Positions 1-6,365 are shown, numbered from the stretch's first letter. The stretch: 7,394 nucleotides of DNA from Coriobacteriales bacterium (GCA_031274985.1 JAISPK010000094.1:1-7394), one strand, 5' to 3'. Notes: generated from the sequence alone by a model not told the origin. Made by a program: numbers and translations.

Positions 1-176
1 AGGATGACTACGGTTTTAGCTTGAAAAAAATCAGCGGAGACATCAGAGTCAACGGGCGCTCTATGGTCGGCGACTTCGGTGGGCCCGGCACGAACTCAAG
101 CCCTAGCAGAACAGGCAGAGGTGGCCAGATCGAAGTTGATACCACGAGTGGTACGGTGAACTTTAACTTCAGGTAA
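1..176 (+). CDS. C-terminal fragment of a DUF4097-like beta-repeat protein
   Basis: The reading frame is open from the left edge (first full codon at base 3) and stops with TAA at 174-176, leaving the last 57 residues. The start lies outside the window. The fragment has a SGDIRVNG strand motif, a glycine/serine-rich loop, and ends in TTSGTVNFNF. Short repeated 'SGD-I/V-x-V/L' strands ending in such a motif are typical of the DUF4097/putative-adhesin family, which is predicted to fold as a beta-solenoid and is often found in membrane-linked or envelope-stress contexts. There is no transmembrane segment or sorting signal in the part visible. The gene converges on the fumarase gene, with only 16 bp between the two stop codons. 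The family call rests on a short C-terminal piece, so it is moderate; the existence of a coding end here is more certain. Confidence 0.55.
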   Translation, partial: DDYGFSLKKISGDIRVNGRSMVGDFGGPGTNSSPSRTGRGGQIEVDTTSGTVNFNFR

Positions 177-210
177 GAGTAATACTCACACTTTAGGCAA
201 GAGTAATACT
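175..210. repeat. 12-bp direct repeat at the convergent gene ends
   Basis: AAGAGTAATACT occurs twice, at 175-186 and 199-210, 24 bp apart. Each copy has an internal dyad (AGTA-A-TACT), and the second sits in a longer inverted repeat, GCAAG (197-201) with CTTGC (209-213). The first copy overlaps the stop of the left gene and the second codes for the last residues of the fumarase on the other strand. It may help end transcription from one or both sides, but there is no clear T-tract, so function is unknown. Confidence 0.5.
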
Positions 211-1125
211 TGCTGAACGAAGAGCCGTGCAGCCGATACACACGGCCACCGGCAACGTAGCAAGATGACAGGGAGCGCTCTCGATATGCACCGCCAGTGC
301 TGTTGTTGAGCCTCCCAGTCCTCCCGGACCAATGTCGAGTGCGTTGAGACGAGCAAGGAGCTTGTGCTCAAGTGAAGAGATCTCTTTCACGGGATGCACT
401 ACACCGAGAGGTCTGAGCAAAGCATGTTTTGCCAGACCCGCCACTTTGTCAAAGGTTCCTCCGACCCCAACGCCAATCACCAACGGCGGACAGGCATTGA
501 CGCCTCCGGATGCCACTACGTCTGTGACAAAATCGAGCACTCCTTCTACGCCGGCGCTTGGTGGTAACTGGGCAAGTGACGAGGCGTTGTCTGAACCGCC
601 CCCCTTAAGCATGATGTGCAAGATGGCGGAGGGTTGTCCCGGCTCTGTTTGCGCGACGCCAGCCTTGAGCTCCGGCTCGGTTGTTGCGGCAAAACACACA
701 TCTTTTTCCTGTCGCAGTAAAACTTCGCAGAAAGCCGGGGTGTTGTTGTGCGTGTTGGTGCGATCCATGAGCGCGTCGCCCAGCATGCTTGGCCGCATAC
801 CGCTTGCTTCAAAGGCCCGGGCTACGGCAGCGTCAACGCCGCTGAACACATCGCCCGGAACACACACCGGCCCGTTCACCTCAAGGCACACCCACACGTA
901 ACCGGTGTCCTGGCAGAGCGGCAGACCCTCGGCCCTGGCAAGATAAGCGTTGCTCACCAGCTGCTCAAGCACTGCGCGCCCCCTGCTACTCACCTCAGTT
1001 TTCAAAGCCGCCTCCAAGGCAGCCAGATAATCCGGGCGCAGGGAGCTCACCAGATGCGCTACCTGTTCTTCTACCAGGAGGGCAATCCGGGAGGCGTCGA
1101 GAGTTGTGGGTCGTCTGCCGTTCAT
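193..1125 (-). CDS. class I fumarate hydratase (or tartrate dehydratase) alpha subunit
   Basis: This 310-residue protein matches the alpha chain of two-subunit, oxygen-sensitive [4Fe-4S] hydro-lyases that interconvert fumarate and malate (or dehydrate L-tartrate) in the cytoplasm. The three expected cluster cysteines are visible: Cys71 in LPLCQDTGY, Cys212 in NACPPLVIGVGVGGT, and Cys299 in VCIGCTALR. Other family signatures are RTNTHNNTPA (122-131), KGGGSDN (174-180) and the GPGGLGGSTTAL stretch (266-277). I chose the ATG at 1125 because the family N terminus begins about here; the open frame continues 84 codons upstream, but that part runs across the divergent gap into the start of the chaperone gene. 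The Shine-Dalgarno is weak. A segment around residues 137-168 looks longer than usual. No beta-subunit gene is adjacent: the downstream side is filled by the converging gene. Fumarase versus tartrate dehydratase cannot be settled from sequence alone. Confidence 0.9.
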   Translation of the reverse strand: MNGRRPTTLDASRIALLVEEQVAHLVSSLRPDYLAALEAALKTEVSSRGRAVLEQLVSNAYLARAEGLPLCQDTGYVWVCLEVNGPVCVPGDVFSGVDAAVARAFEASGMRPSMLGDALMDRTNTHNNTPAFCEVLLRQEKDVCFAATTEPELKAGVAQTEPGQPSAILHIMLKGGGSDNASSLAQLPPSAGVEGVLDFVTDVVASGGVNACPPLVIGVGVGGTFDKVAGLAKHALLRPLGVVHPVKEISSLEHKLLARLNALDIGPGGLGGSTTALAVHIESAPCHLATLPVAVCIGCTALRSASITLA

Positions 1126-1216
1126 ATGCTCATAGTATAACAGCCCTATGATATGATTCTTCTTTGCTTGCCCGGATAAAAGAAGCAGCTGGTTGCTGTC
1201 AAAAATAAGGAGAGCC
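1126..1216. promoter_or_regulatory. divergent intergenic region, probable promoters both ways
   Basis: These 91 bp separate the divergently read fumarase and chaperone starts, so promoters for both should lie here. On the minus strand TATACT (1139-1134) resembles a -10 box but lies only about 8 bp from the fumarase ATG, which would give a nearly leaderless message; no matching -35 is seen. On the plus strand TATGAT (1147-1152) is a possible -10, again without a convincing -35. The region is A+T-richer than its surroundings. The boxes are guesses; the location is what the gene layout implies. Confidence 0.35.
1207..1212 (+). promoter_or_regulatory. ribosome binding site fixing the chaperone start
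   Basis: AAGGAG lies 4 bases before the ATG at 1217. It decides the start in favour of that ATG over an in-frame TTG at 1193, which lies upstream of this site and would place the Shine-Dalgarno inside the coding region. Confidence 0.8.
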
Positions 1217-2602
1217 ATGGCCGAAAATAATACGCCGCAAACGCCGCAAACACCGCAGACATCACAAACGCCGCAAACGCCGCAGATCAATTTGAAGATC
1301 GAGAAGAAGATACGCGAGGACGACAGGATCCAACTCACGATAACGGTGCCTGCCGACATGACGGGCGATGTTCTCAAAAGCGCGGCTTATGTGCTGGCCA
1401 TGCAAAACAAACTGGATCCTGCAAAACTCAGCGGAGACGAGATATGCTCCGTGGTGAGAGAAGCGGTGGGCGAGGCACAGTACAAAGCCTTTACCAATTA
1501 CTATGCCATGAGCGCGGTGGCGCCGCACGCCATATCCCTCAAACAGATCGAGCCCATCATGGAGCCGGGGCTCAGCACCGCAGACGAGATCGCTCCTGAA
1601 AAAGACTTTACGTTTGCTGCCCTGGTGACCCCCAAACCGCACTACGAACTCTCTTCTTATGAGCCGGTCACGGTAGTGCTGCCCACGATAGAGGTCACCG
1701 ACGAGGAGATCGACGCGCAGATCTTCCATCTGTCCGAGCGAAGCGCGCTGGTCGAGGCCGCCGAAGGCGAAGCGGTGAGCGCCAACAGCGAAGTGACCTT
1801 TGCGGTGAGGTCTGCCTACAAGGAGGATGCAGAGGTCATTCCCCAGCTCACTGCCGAAAAGCGGATTTATCCGATGGGCAAAGGCTACCTGCCCGCAGAC
1901 TTTGACGAGCAGCTCATCGGCATGAAAGCCGGGGAGAGCAAGACGTTTGATTTTGGGCTGCCCATAAGCTTTAACCCCGATGGTTCCGTTGGCGAAACCC
2001 GCACGGCAACCACCACCATCGACCTCACGCAGGTCAATCGCCGCGTGGTGCCTGCCATCAACGATGCCTGGATCCTCATCAACATGCCCGAGGTAAAAAA
2101 CATGGACGGCCTGCGCGAGATGTTTCGCAAACAGGGCACCGAGTACAAAACTAAAGAGCAGGACAACATGAAGTTCTTCTCCGCGGCCTCTGAGTTGGCG
2201 AGCCGCTTTATCGGAGTGATACCCGACGAGATCTACGAGAGCACGCGCAGCGAGATGCTGGCAAACATGACCGCCCAGCTCAAGCAGCAAGGCATGACGC
2301 TGCAACACTACCTGCAAAGTGTTGGCATGGATATGCAACAGTTTGACATGAACCTCATGATTCAGGTGCGAGAGACCTTGCGTCAGGGCTTTGCGCTGGA
2401 TGCGCTGGCCCGCCACCTCAAGCTTACGCTTTCTGAAGAGGACCTTGCCGACACGCTCACCCGTATGAGCCCCGGCAACGAGGAGAGACTCCGCGCTGAG
2501 CTGGAAGGGTCGGGACGCTCCTACATCCTTACCGAAGCCGCAACCAGAACTAAAGCCAATAAATGGCTGGTAGAAAACGCGACCTTTGAGACTGTTGAGT
2601 AA
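1217..2602 (+). CDS. trigger-factor-like chaperone / FKBP-type PPIase homologue
   Basis: The 461-residue product follows the trigger factor layout. After a TPQ-repeat tail (6-23) comes an N-terminal domain (about 24-155), an FKBP-like domain (about 186-275, with FDEQLIGMKAGESKTFDF at 228-245), and a helical C-terminal domain (about 276-450, with IPDEIYESTRSEML and LKQQGMTLQHYLQSVGM, a strong trigger factor signature). Trigger factor binds ribosomes and shields nascent chains. Here the ribosome-docking signature GFRxGK is missing: the aligned place (about 63-76) reads QNKLDPAKLSGDEI. The FKBP active-site positions also look degenerate (FAVRSAY where DFxGxxDG is usual). It is probably a diverged paralogue or a chaperone with altered docking, so I give no tig symbol. 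It is the first gene of the plus-strand run, with galU 20 bp downstream. Confidence 0.8.
   Translation: MAENNTPQTPQTPQTSQTPQTPQINLKIEKKIREDDRIQLTITVPADMTGDVLKSAAYVLAMQNKLDPAKLSGDEICSVVREAVGEAQYKAFTNYYAMSAVAPHAISLKQIEPIMEPGLSTADEIAPEKDFTFAALVTPKPHYELSSYEPVTVVLPTIEVTDEEIDAQIFHLSERSALVEAAEGEAVSANSEVTFAVRSAYKEDAEVIPQLTAEKRIYPMGKGYLPADFDEQLIGMKAGESKTFDFGLPISFNPDGSVGETRTATTTIDLTQVNRRVVPAINDAWILINMPEVKNMDGLREMFRKQGTEYKTKEQDNMKFFSAASELASRFIGVIPDEIYESTRSEMLANMTAQLKQQGMTLQHYLQSVGMDMQQFDMNLMIQVRETLRQGFALDALARHLKLTLSEEDLADTLTRMSPGNEERLRAELEGSGRSYILTEAATRTKANKWLVENATFETVE
1232..1285 (+). repeat. six 9-bp in-frame tandem repeats (Thr-Pro-Gln)
   Basis: Six units of the type ACGCCGCAA code for TPQ-TPQ-TPQ-TSQ-TPQ-TPQ, directly after five N-terminal residues of the chaperone. 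Unit differences are few (ACG/ACA, CAA/CAG, one TCA). As the unit is a multiple of three, copy-number change would alter tail length without a frameshift. The resulting tail is uncharged and proline-rich, probably disordered. Confidence 0.9.
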
Positions 2603-2622
2603 ATACGAGAGAGGGCGTTAAC

Positions 2623-3501
2623 ATGAAAGCAATAATTCCAGCGGCGGGCCAGGGCACACGCTTTTTGCCAGCCAGCAAGGCGGTGCCTAAAGAGATGCTG
2701 CCGGTGCTGGACCGTCCGGCCATTCAGTATGTGGTAGAAGAAGCTCTGGCGGCAGACGCGAGCGAGGTCATCATCATCTGCAACGACGACAAGCCCGAGA
2801 TATTCCAGCACTTTGCCCCCAACCACAACCTGGAGCTGAGCCTGGAGCAAAAAGGCAAAGCGGCTCTGGCAGCAAGTGTCCGCCATGCCGGCAACCTCCC
2901 CGTCTCTTTTGCACAGCAGCCAAAACCACTCGGCCTGGGCAATGCGGTGCACTGCGCGGCAGAGCTGATGGACAACGACACACAGGGCTTCTACGTGCTG
3001 CTCGGCGACGTGCTGGTGCCAGAGGGAGATTTGCTAAAGCGCATGCACGCTGTTTCTGCGGAGCACGGAAACGCCAGCGTGATTGCCGTTATAAGTGTTG
3101 CGCCCGAGGAGGTCTCACGCTTTGGGATCATCGACGGCGAGCTGGTAAGCGGTACGCAACAAGACGGCACGGCCGTCTGGCAGATAAAAGCCATGGTAGA
3201 AAAACCCGCGCTTGCCGATGCTCCGAGCACCCTCGCCATCTTTGGCCGCTACCTGCTGAGCCCGGCAGTGATGCAGATACTTGCCCACACCGCACCGGGG
3301 GCCGGCGGGGAGATACAGCTTACCGATGCGCTGGTAGAACTGCTCAACACAGAAAAAATGTACGCCGTAGAAGTGGGCCCGACAGAAGGTTTTGACTGCG
3401 GCACGGTAGCAGACTGGCTTACAACAAACCTGATACTGGCCGCACGTGACACCGAGTTGTCAGAAGCGGTAAAGGCCGCTTGTGATAAAATCACCTGGTA
3501 G
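2623..3501 (+). CDS. galU: UTP-glucose-1-phosphate uridylyltransferase
   Basis: This 292-residue cytoplasmic enzyme makes UDP-glucose from UTP and glucose 1-phosphate, feeding glycolipid, capsule, teichoic-acid-type and galactose pathways. The nucleotide-binding N terminus is complete (GQGTRFLPASKAVPKEMLP, 9-27), followed by QQPKPLGLGNAV (98-109), LLGDV with a likely metal-binding Asp129, SRFGIID (165-171), VEKP with a likely catalytic Lys194, FGRYLL (207-212) and GEIQLTDAL (229-237). The C-terminal FDCGTVADWL (257-266) also fits the family. The length is normal and I see no damage. The ATG is preceded by a GAGAGGG-type site. It starts 20 bp after the chaperone stop, so the two are probably co-transcribed, and it is followed within 32 bp by a small membrane protein gene and then a sortase, which suggests a role in envelope building here. 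Confidence 0.95.
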   Translation: MKAIIPAAGQGTRFLPASKAVPKEMLPVLDRPAIQYVVEEALAADASEVIIICNDDKPEIFQHFAPNHNLELSLEQKGKAALAASVRHAGNLPVSFAQQPKPLGLGNAVHCAAELMDNDTQGFYVLLGDVLVPEGDLLKRMHAVSAEHGNASVIAVISVAPEEVSRFGIIDGELVSGTQQDGTAVWQIKAMVEKPALADAPSTLAIFGRYLLSPAVMQILAHTAPGAGGEIQLTDALVELLNTEKMYAVEVGPTEGFDCGTVADWLTTNLILAARDTELSEAVKAACDKITW

Positions 3502-3533
3502 GCCTTAAGCTTTTTGTCTATTGAGAGGGATTC

Positions 3534-3680
3534 ATGGAAGATAACAGTACTACCATCATAGAAAACCTGATTGGCGCTCCCATTCCGGACATTGCAATCT
3601 GGATAGCAGGCGGCGTTATTGTTGTTGCCATCATTGCGTTTATCGCCGTAGGGTTTATTAAAGAGCTCAAAAAAAAGTAA
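3534..3680 (+). CDS. 48-residue single-span membrane protein
   Basis: A short open frame from ATG 3534 to TAA 3678-3680 has a good purine-rich site (GAGAGGGA at 3523-3530) 3 bases ahead. The product has a polar, acidic N terminus (MEDNSTTIIENL), one strongly hydrophobic stretch (about residues 20-42) and a basic tail KELKKK. By the positive-inside rule it should sit N-out, C-in. The hydrophobic span plus basic tail resembles the end of a sortase substrate but has no LPxTG- or NPxTN-like motif. It starts 32 bp after galU and stops 6 bp before the sortase ATG, so it is almost surely translated together with the sortase. I do not recognise a family. Possible roles are a sortase partner, a membrane anchor or a small regulator; none is shown by the sequence. 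Confidence 0.7.
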   Translation: MEDNSTTIIENLIGAPIPDIAIWIAGGVIVVAIIAFIAVGFIKELKKK

Positions 3681-3686
3681 GAGAAA

Positions 3687-4670
3687 ATGCACAAAGAGGA
3701 CAACACCGAAGAGTCTAAAAAACGCAGAAAGCCCTTTGCCGGATGGGCAGGATTTCTTAAGAAGAAAAACATCGGCGAAGACGCGGTGCGCAAAGACGCG
3801 GTGCGCAAAGATACGGTGCGCGATGACGCGGTGCTCGAAGATTCAGCGCGTGATGACGAAGTCCGCAAAGAAGGCAGCCCCGAGGAGGCAGCGCCAAAAA
3901 GCGACCTGCTTTCGCGGCTGCTGGTGATTCTGGGCATTTTGCTCTTGTTGCTGGCTTTCAGTATTGCCGGCTATCTTGTGTGGCAGTATACCGATGCGCA
4001 AAATCGCTACACTCAGATACAGTCAACAGCCGGGCTGGAGGTTACGCAGTCCCGCACGGTGGATCGCGACACAAAGCTGGAAGACCTGCGTTTTGACTGG
4101 GATGCTCTCAGAGCGCTCAACCCCGAGGTGGTGGCCTGGATAATCGTCCCCGGCACCAACATCAACTATCCCGTGGTGCAAGGCGCCGACAACAGCTACT
4201 ACCTGTACCACCTCTTTGATGCGAGCTATTCAGGCACCGGATCAATCTTTGCCGACTTTGAGGGCAGCAAGACCCTCGACGGGCAGCACAATATCATCTA
4301 CGGCCACAACATGTTTGACGGCTCAATGTTCTCTGATATTTTTCTCTATACCAATCAAGACTACTTTGATGATCACCGGGTGCTCTACCTCTGCACGCCG
4401 GAGAAAAACATCGAGCTGAGCGCGATTTCTTGTATCAAGATCTCTGCGGACGCCGGCCTCAGGCAGTTTTACTTTGAGACCCCCGAGGACTTTACCGCCT
4501 TTGTGTTTGAGACCCTCTCTGCGTCAGTAGCTTCAACGAGCAATCTGCAGTCCGTCATTTACGACACGCAGACGCTGTATTCTTTTGTCACCTGCGGAAC
4601 CCTTGATGCCAGCACGCGCATAACACTGTGCTGCATACCGGTGAGGAGCGTAACACCAAGTGCCCTCTAG
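3687..4670 (+). CDS. class B sortase with a long charged N-terminal region
   Basis: Sortases are membrane cysteine transpeptidases that cut a sorting motif and join the protein to the cell wall or to pilin lysines. This 327-residue product has a highly charged cytoplasmic N terminus (1-73), one membrane span (about 74-98) and an extracellular sortase domain (about 135-322). Class B signatures are LNPEVVAWIIVPGTNINYPVVQ-type sequence at 144-165, DNSYYLYHLF (168-177), and GSIFADF (185-191). The catalytic set is visible: His207 in IIYGHNM, Cys303 in FVTCGT, and Arg311 in TRITL. The Cys-Cys pair at 315-316 is unusual. The N-terminal part holds a sixfold pentapeptide repeat, which is absent from ordinary sortases as far as I know. 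No protein with a clear sorting motif is encoded in the window, so its substrates lie elsewhere or use an unusual motif. The Shine-Dalgarno is weak and overlaps the preceding stop, consistent with translational coupling. Confidence 0.9.
   Translation: MHKEDNTEESKKRRKPFAGWAGFLKKKNIGEDAVRKDAVRKDTVRDDAVLEDSARDDEVRKEGSPEEAAPKSDLLSRLLVILGILLLLLAFSIAGYLVWQYTDAQNRYTQIQSTAGLEVTQSRTVDRDTKLEDLRFDWDALRALNPEVVAWIIVPGTNINYPVVQGADNSYYLYHLFDASYSGTGSIFADFEGSKTLDGQHNIIYGHNMFDGSMFSDIFLYTNQDYFDDHRVLYLCTPEKNIELSAISCIKISADAGLRQFYFETPEDFTAFVFETLSASVASTSNLQSVIYDTQTLYSFVTCGTLDASTRITLCCIPVRSVTPSAL
3780..3869 (+). repeat. six 15-bp in-frame tandem repeats in the sortase gene
   Basis: The first two units (3780-3794 and 3795-3809) are identical, GACGCGGTGCGCAAA. 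Four further units drift in sequence but keep the pattern Asp-X-(Val/Ala)-(Arg/Leu)-(Lys/Asp/Glu), giving DAVRK, DAVRK, DTVRD, DAVLE, DSARD and DEVRK at residues 32-61. The segment is on the cytoplasmic side, is rich in alternating charge and is likely helical. Identity of the first two units points to recent duplication. Confidence 0.9.
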
Positions 4671-4714
4671 CCTCAAACCAGTTTTCCGTTTTCATCAGTA
4701 TCAAATACTTACCT

Positions 4715-4719
4715 AAGGA
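4715..4719 (+). promoter_or_regulatory. ribosome binding site for the GTG start of purF
   Basis: AAGGA lies 6 bases before GTG 4726. It supports GTG as the start, and this start gives the short propeptide expected before the catalytic cysteine. The 55-bp gap also has AGTAT-CAA-ATACT (4697-4709), a small dyad of unknown use. Confidence 0.75.
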
Positions 4720-4725
4720 TCAATC

Positions 4726-6246
4726 GTGAAACCAAACAAAGACTTACCCGTAAGCCCCGACTTAAGAGAAGACAAACCCGAAGAGGCCTGTGGCGTCTTC
4801 GGAGTTTATGCGCCGGGTGAAGACGTCAGCCGTCTTACCTACTTTGGGCTTCACGCCCTGCAGCATCGCGGGCAGGAGAGCGCCGGCATCGCGGTGGGCG
4901 ACGGCAGCTCGGTGCTGGCAATTAAGGATATGGGCCTGGTGACCCAGGTCTTTGACGAAAATGCACTCTCTGCCCTTACCGGTTTTGTGGCCATTGGCCA
5001 CACGCGCTACTCTGCAACCGGCGGATCAGGCGGGCACACCGCCTGGGAGGCCGCCGAGCCGCATCTCTCTACCATAACCGACGAGATCATCGCCCTGGCC
5101 CACAACGGCTCGCTCATCAACTCGGTTGATTTGCGCAGACGCCTCGTGGAGCTTGGCGTGACCTTTCGCTCCAGTGCCGATTCTGAGGTGGCAGCCAAGC
5201 TCATTGGCTACTTTACGCAGGAAAGCCATCACATGCGCGAGGGCATTCGCCGTTCGATGGAGCTCATCGAAGGCGCCTACGCCATGGTGCTCATTACGCA
5301 GGATGCGCTGTACGCTTTCCGCGATCCCTGCGGCATTCGTCCGCTGGTCATCGGCCGGCTGCCTGAGCAGCGCGGCTGGGTTGTGGCCTCAGAGACCTGC
5401 GGCCTGGACATCGTTGGCGCCGAGTATTACCGTGACGTTGAGCCGGGTGAGGTCATCCGTATCAAAGGCACGGGCGACGACGGTCTGATCATCGAGCAGG
5501 CAGTGCCCCAGCAAAAGCACGCGCTCTGCATTTTTGAGTACGTCTATTTTGCGCGCCCTGACTCCAACATTGACGGCATGAATGTCTACCATTCCCGCGA
5601 TGCAATGGGCAGGCAGCTTGCTATCGAGGCTCCGGCAGACGCAGACGCAGTCATCGGCGTGCCGGACAGCGGCGTACCCTCGGCCATCGGCTATGCCGGC
5701 CAGAGCGGCATTCCCTACTTGGAGGGCATCGTAAAAAACCGCTATGTGGGACGCACGTTCATTCAGCCGACTCAGGCGCTCAGGGAGCGAGGCGTAAGGC
5801 TCAAGCTCAACCCGCTCTCGTTCAGTATTGCCGGAAAGCGTCTGGTTGTGGTGGACGATTCCATCGTCCGTGGCACTACGTCACAACAGCTGATTGCCAT
5901 GCTGCGCGACGCAGGTGCGAGCGAGATTCACGTGCGCATCGTTTCGCCGCCGGTTTCGTGGCCCTGTTTTTACGGCATCGACACCAACTCGCAGGATGAG
6001 CTCATCTCTGCCACCAAGAGCGTGGAAGAGATCTGCGAATTCCTGGGAGCGGACTCACTGGCTTATATCTCTGAAGAAGGCCTGTTGAGCTGCATGAAGG
6101 GCAATCACAACAGCTACTGTACCTCCTGCTTCTCCGGCTCGTATCCGGTAAAGCTTACCGAGAAACAGCAGCAGGACAGTTTCCGTAGCGACATGGTGCC
6201 CACGTGGTGGCCGCAGGAATCACAGGGAATGGCATCACTTTTCTAG
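4726..6246 (+). CDS. purF: amidophosphoribosyltransferase, Fe-S type
   Basis: PurF carries out the first step of purine synthesis: it moves the glutamine amide nitrogen to PRPP to give phosphoribosylamine, in the cytoplasm. The 506-residue product starts with a 21-residue propeptide that must be removed to expose the nucleophile Cys22 (EEACGVFG). The glutaminase domain (about 22-250) has LQHRGQESAGIA (45-56), GHTRYSATGGS (91-101) and AHNGSL (125-130). The phosphoribosyltransferase domain has the PRPP loop VVVDDSIVRGTTS (374-386). Four cysteines fit the structural [4Fe-4S] cluster of the Bacillus-type enzyme: 268, 414, 465 and 468. Length and motifs are normal. It follows the sortase by 55 bp on the same strand; it could be read through or have its own promoter, though no clear one is seen. 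No other purine gene is in the window, and no PurR-type or purine-riboswitch sequence was noticed upstream. Confidence 0.96.
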   Translation: MKPNKDLPVSPDLREDKPEEACGVFGVYAPGEDVSRLTYFGLHALQHRGQESAGIAVGDGSSVLAIKDMGLVTQVFDENALSALTGFVAIGHTRYSATGGSGGHTAWEAAEPHLSTITDEIIALAHNGSLINSVDLRRRLVELGVTFRSSADSEVAAKLIGYFTQESHHMREGIRRSMELIEGAYAMVLITQDALYAFRDPCGIRPLVIGRLPEQRGWVVASETCGLDIVGAEYYRDVEPGEVIRIKGTGDDGLIIEQAVPQQKHALCIFEYVYFARPDSNIDGMNVYHSRDAMGRQLAIEAPADADAVIGVPDSGVPSAIGYAGQSGIPYLEGIVKNRYVGRTFIQPTQALRERGVRLKLNPLSFSIAGKRLVVVDDSIVRGTTSQQLIAMLRDAGASEIHVRIVSPPVSWPCFYGIDTNSQDELISATKSVEEICEFLGADSLAYISEEGLLSCMKGNHNSYCTSCFSGSYPVKLTEKQQQDSFRSDMVPTWWPQESQGMASLF

Positions 6247-6276
6247 AGGCTTAACCGAATAGTTGGCGTTGTCGCA

Positions 6277-6304
6277 GGCACACTTTTGTAATTGTGCTCG
6301 TTTT
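6277..6304 (+). terminator. possible weak terminator of purF
   Basis: GCACA (6278-6282) pairs with TGTGC (6293-6297), with a wobble pair outside and two A-T pairs inside across a mismatch. The sequence after it is CGTTTT, a short T-run. The stem is short and the T-tract interrupted, so this is only a candidate, 30 bp after the purF stop. Confidence 0.3.
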
Positions 6305-6331
6305 ATGTCGGTTTTATGGAGGTTTTATGGA
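6299..6331 (+). repeat. three 11-bp tandem repeats (GGTTTTATGGA)
   Basis: Units at 6299-6309, 6310-6320 and 6321-6331 follow GGTTTTATGGA; the last two are identical and the first differs at three positions. The 11-bp spacing is about one helical turn, which would place the copies on one DNA face, as in direct-repeat operators. They may equally be a by-product of slippage. Confidence 0.7.
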
Positions 6332-6365
6332 AATCCGTATTCCTCGTTTTTTAGCAGTATTCTGA
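6327..6365 (+). CDS. possible 12-codon leader peptide
   Basis: An ATG at 6327 preceded by GGAGG (6318-6322, 4-base spacing) opens a 12-codon frame, MEIRIPRFLAVF, ending in TGA at 6363-6365. A short stem (6372-6387) and the long hairpin (6414-6459) follow. This order recalls leader-peptide control, but the next gene is about 320 bp away, there is no run of one amino acid, and the tandem repeats themselves generate ATGs and the GGAGG. It could easily be chance. Confidence 0.2.
   Translation: MEIRIPRFLAVF

Noticed and set aside
332..901. Plus-strand open frame of 189 codons opposite the fumarase
   Set aside because: The fumarase reading on the other strand has all family motifs; this Ser/Pro-rich product has none.
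1126..1377. Upstream extension of the fumarase frame by 84 codons on the minus strand
   Set aside because: The added part is a Cys/Gly/Val-rich translation of the antisense TPQ repeat, overlaps the chaperone start and its ribosome site, and has no match to the fumarase N terminus.
1262..2416. Long minus-strand open frame (384 codons) inside the chaperone gene
   Set aside because: It lies wholly opposite a well-supported gene, its product is His/Arg-rich without recognisable motifs, and it is best seen as a shadow of codon bias.
1217..3869. Tandem repeats as possible CRISPR or phase-variation on/off switches
   Set aside because: Units are 9 and 15 bp without spacers, and both are multiples of three, so copy-number change cannot shift the frame; only length variation is possible.
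4671..4725. Purine riboswitch or PUR-box control before purF
   Set aside because: The 55-bp gap is too short for a riboswitch and no known purine operator was seen; only a small AGTAT/ATACT dyad is present.
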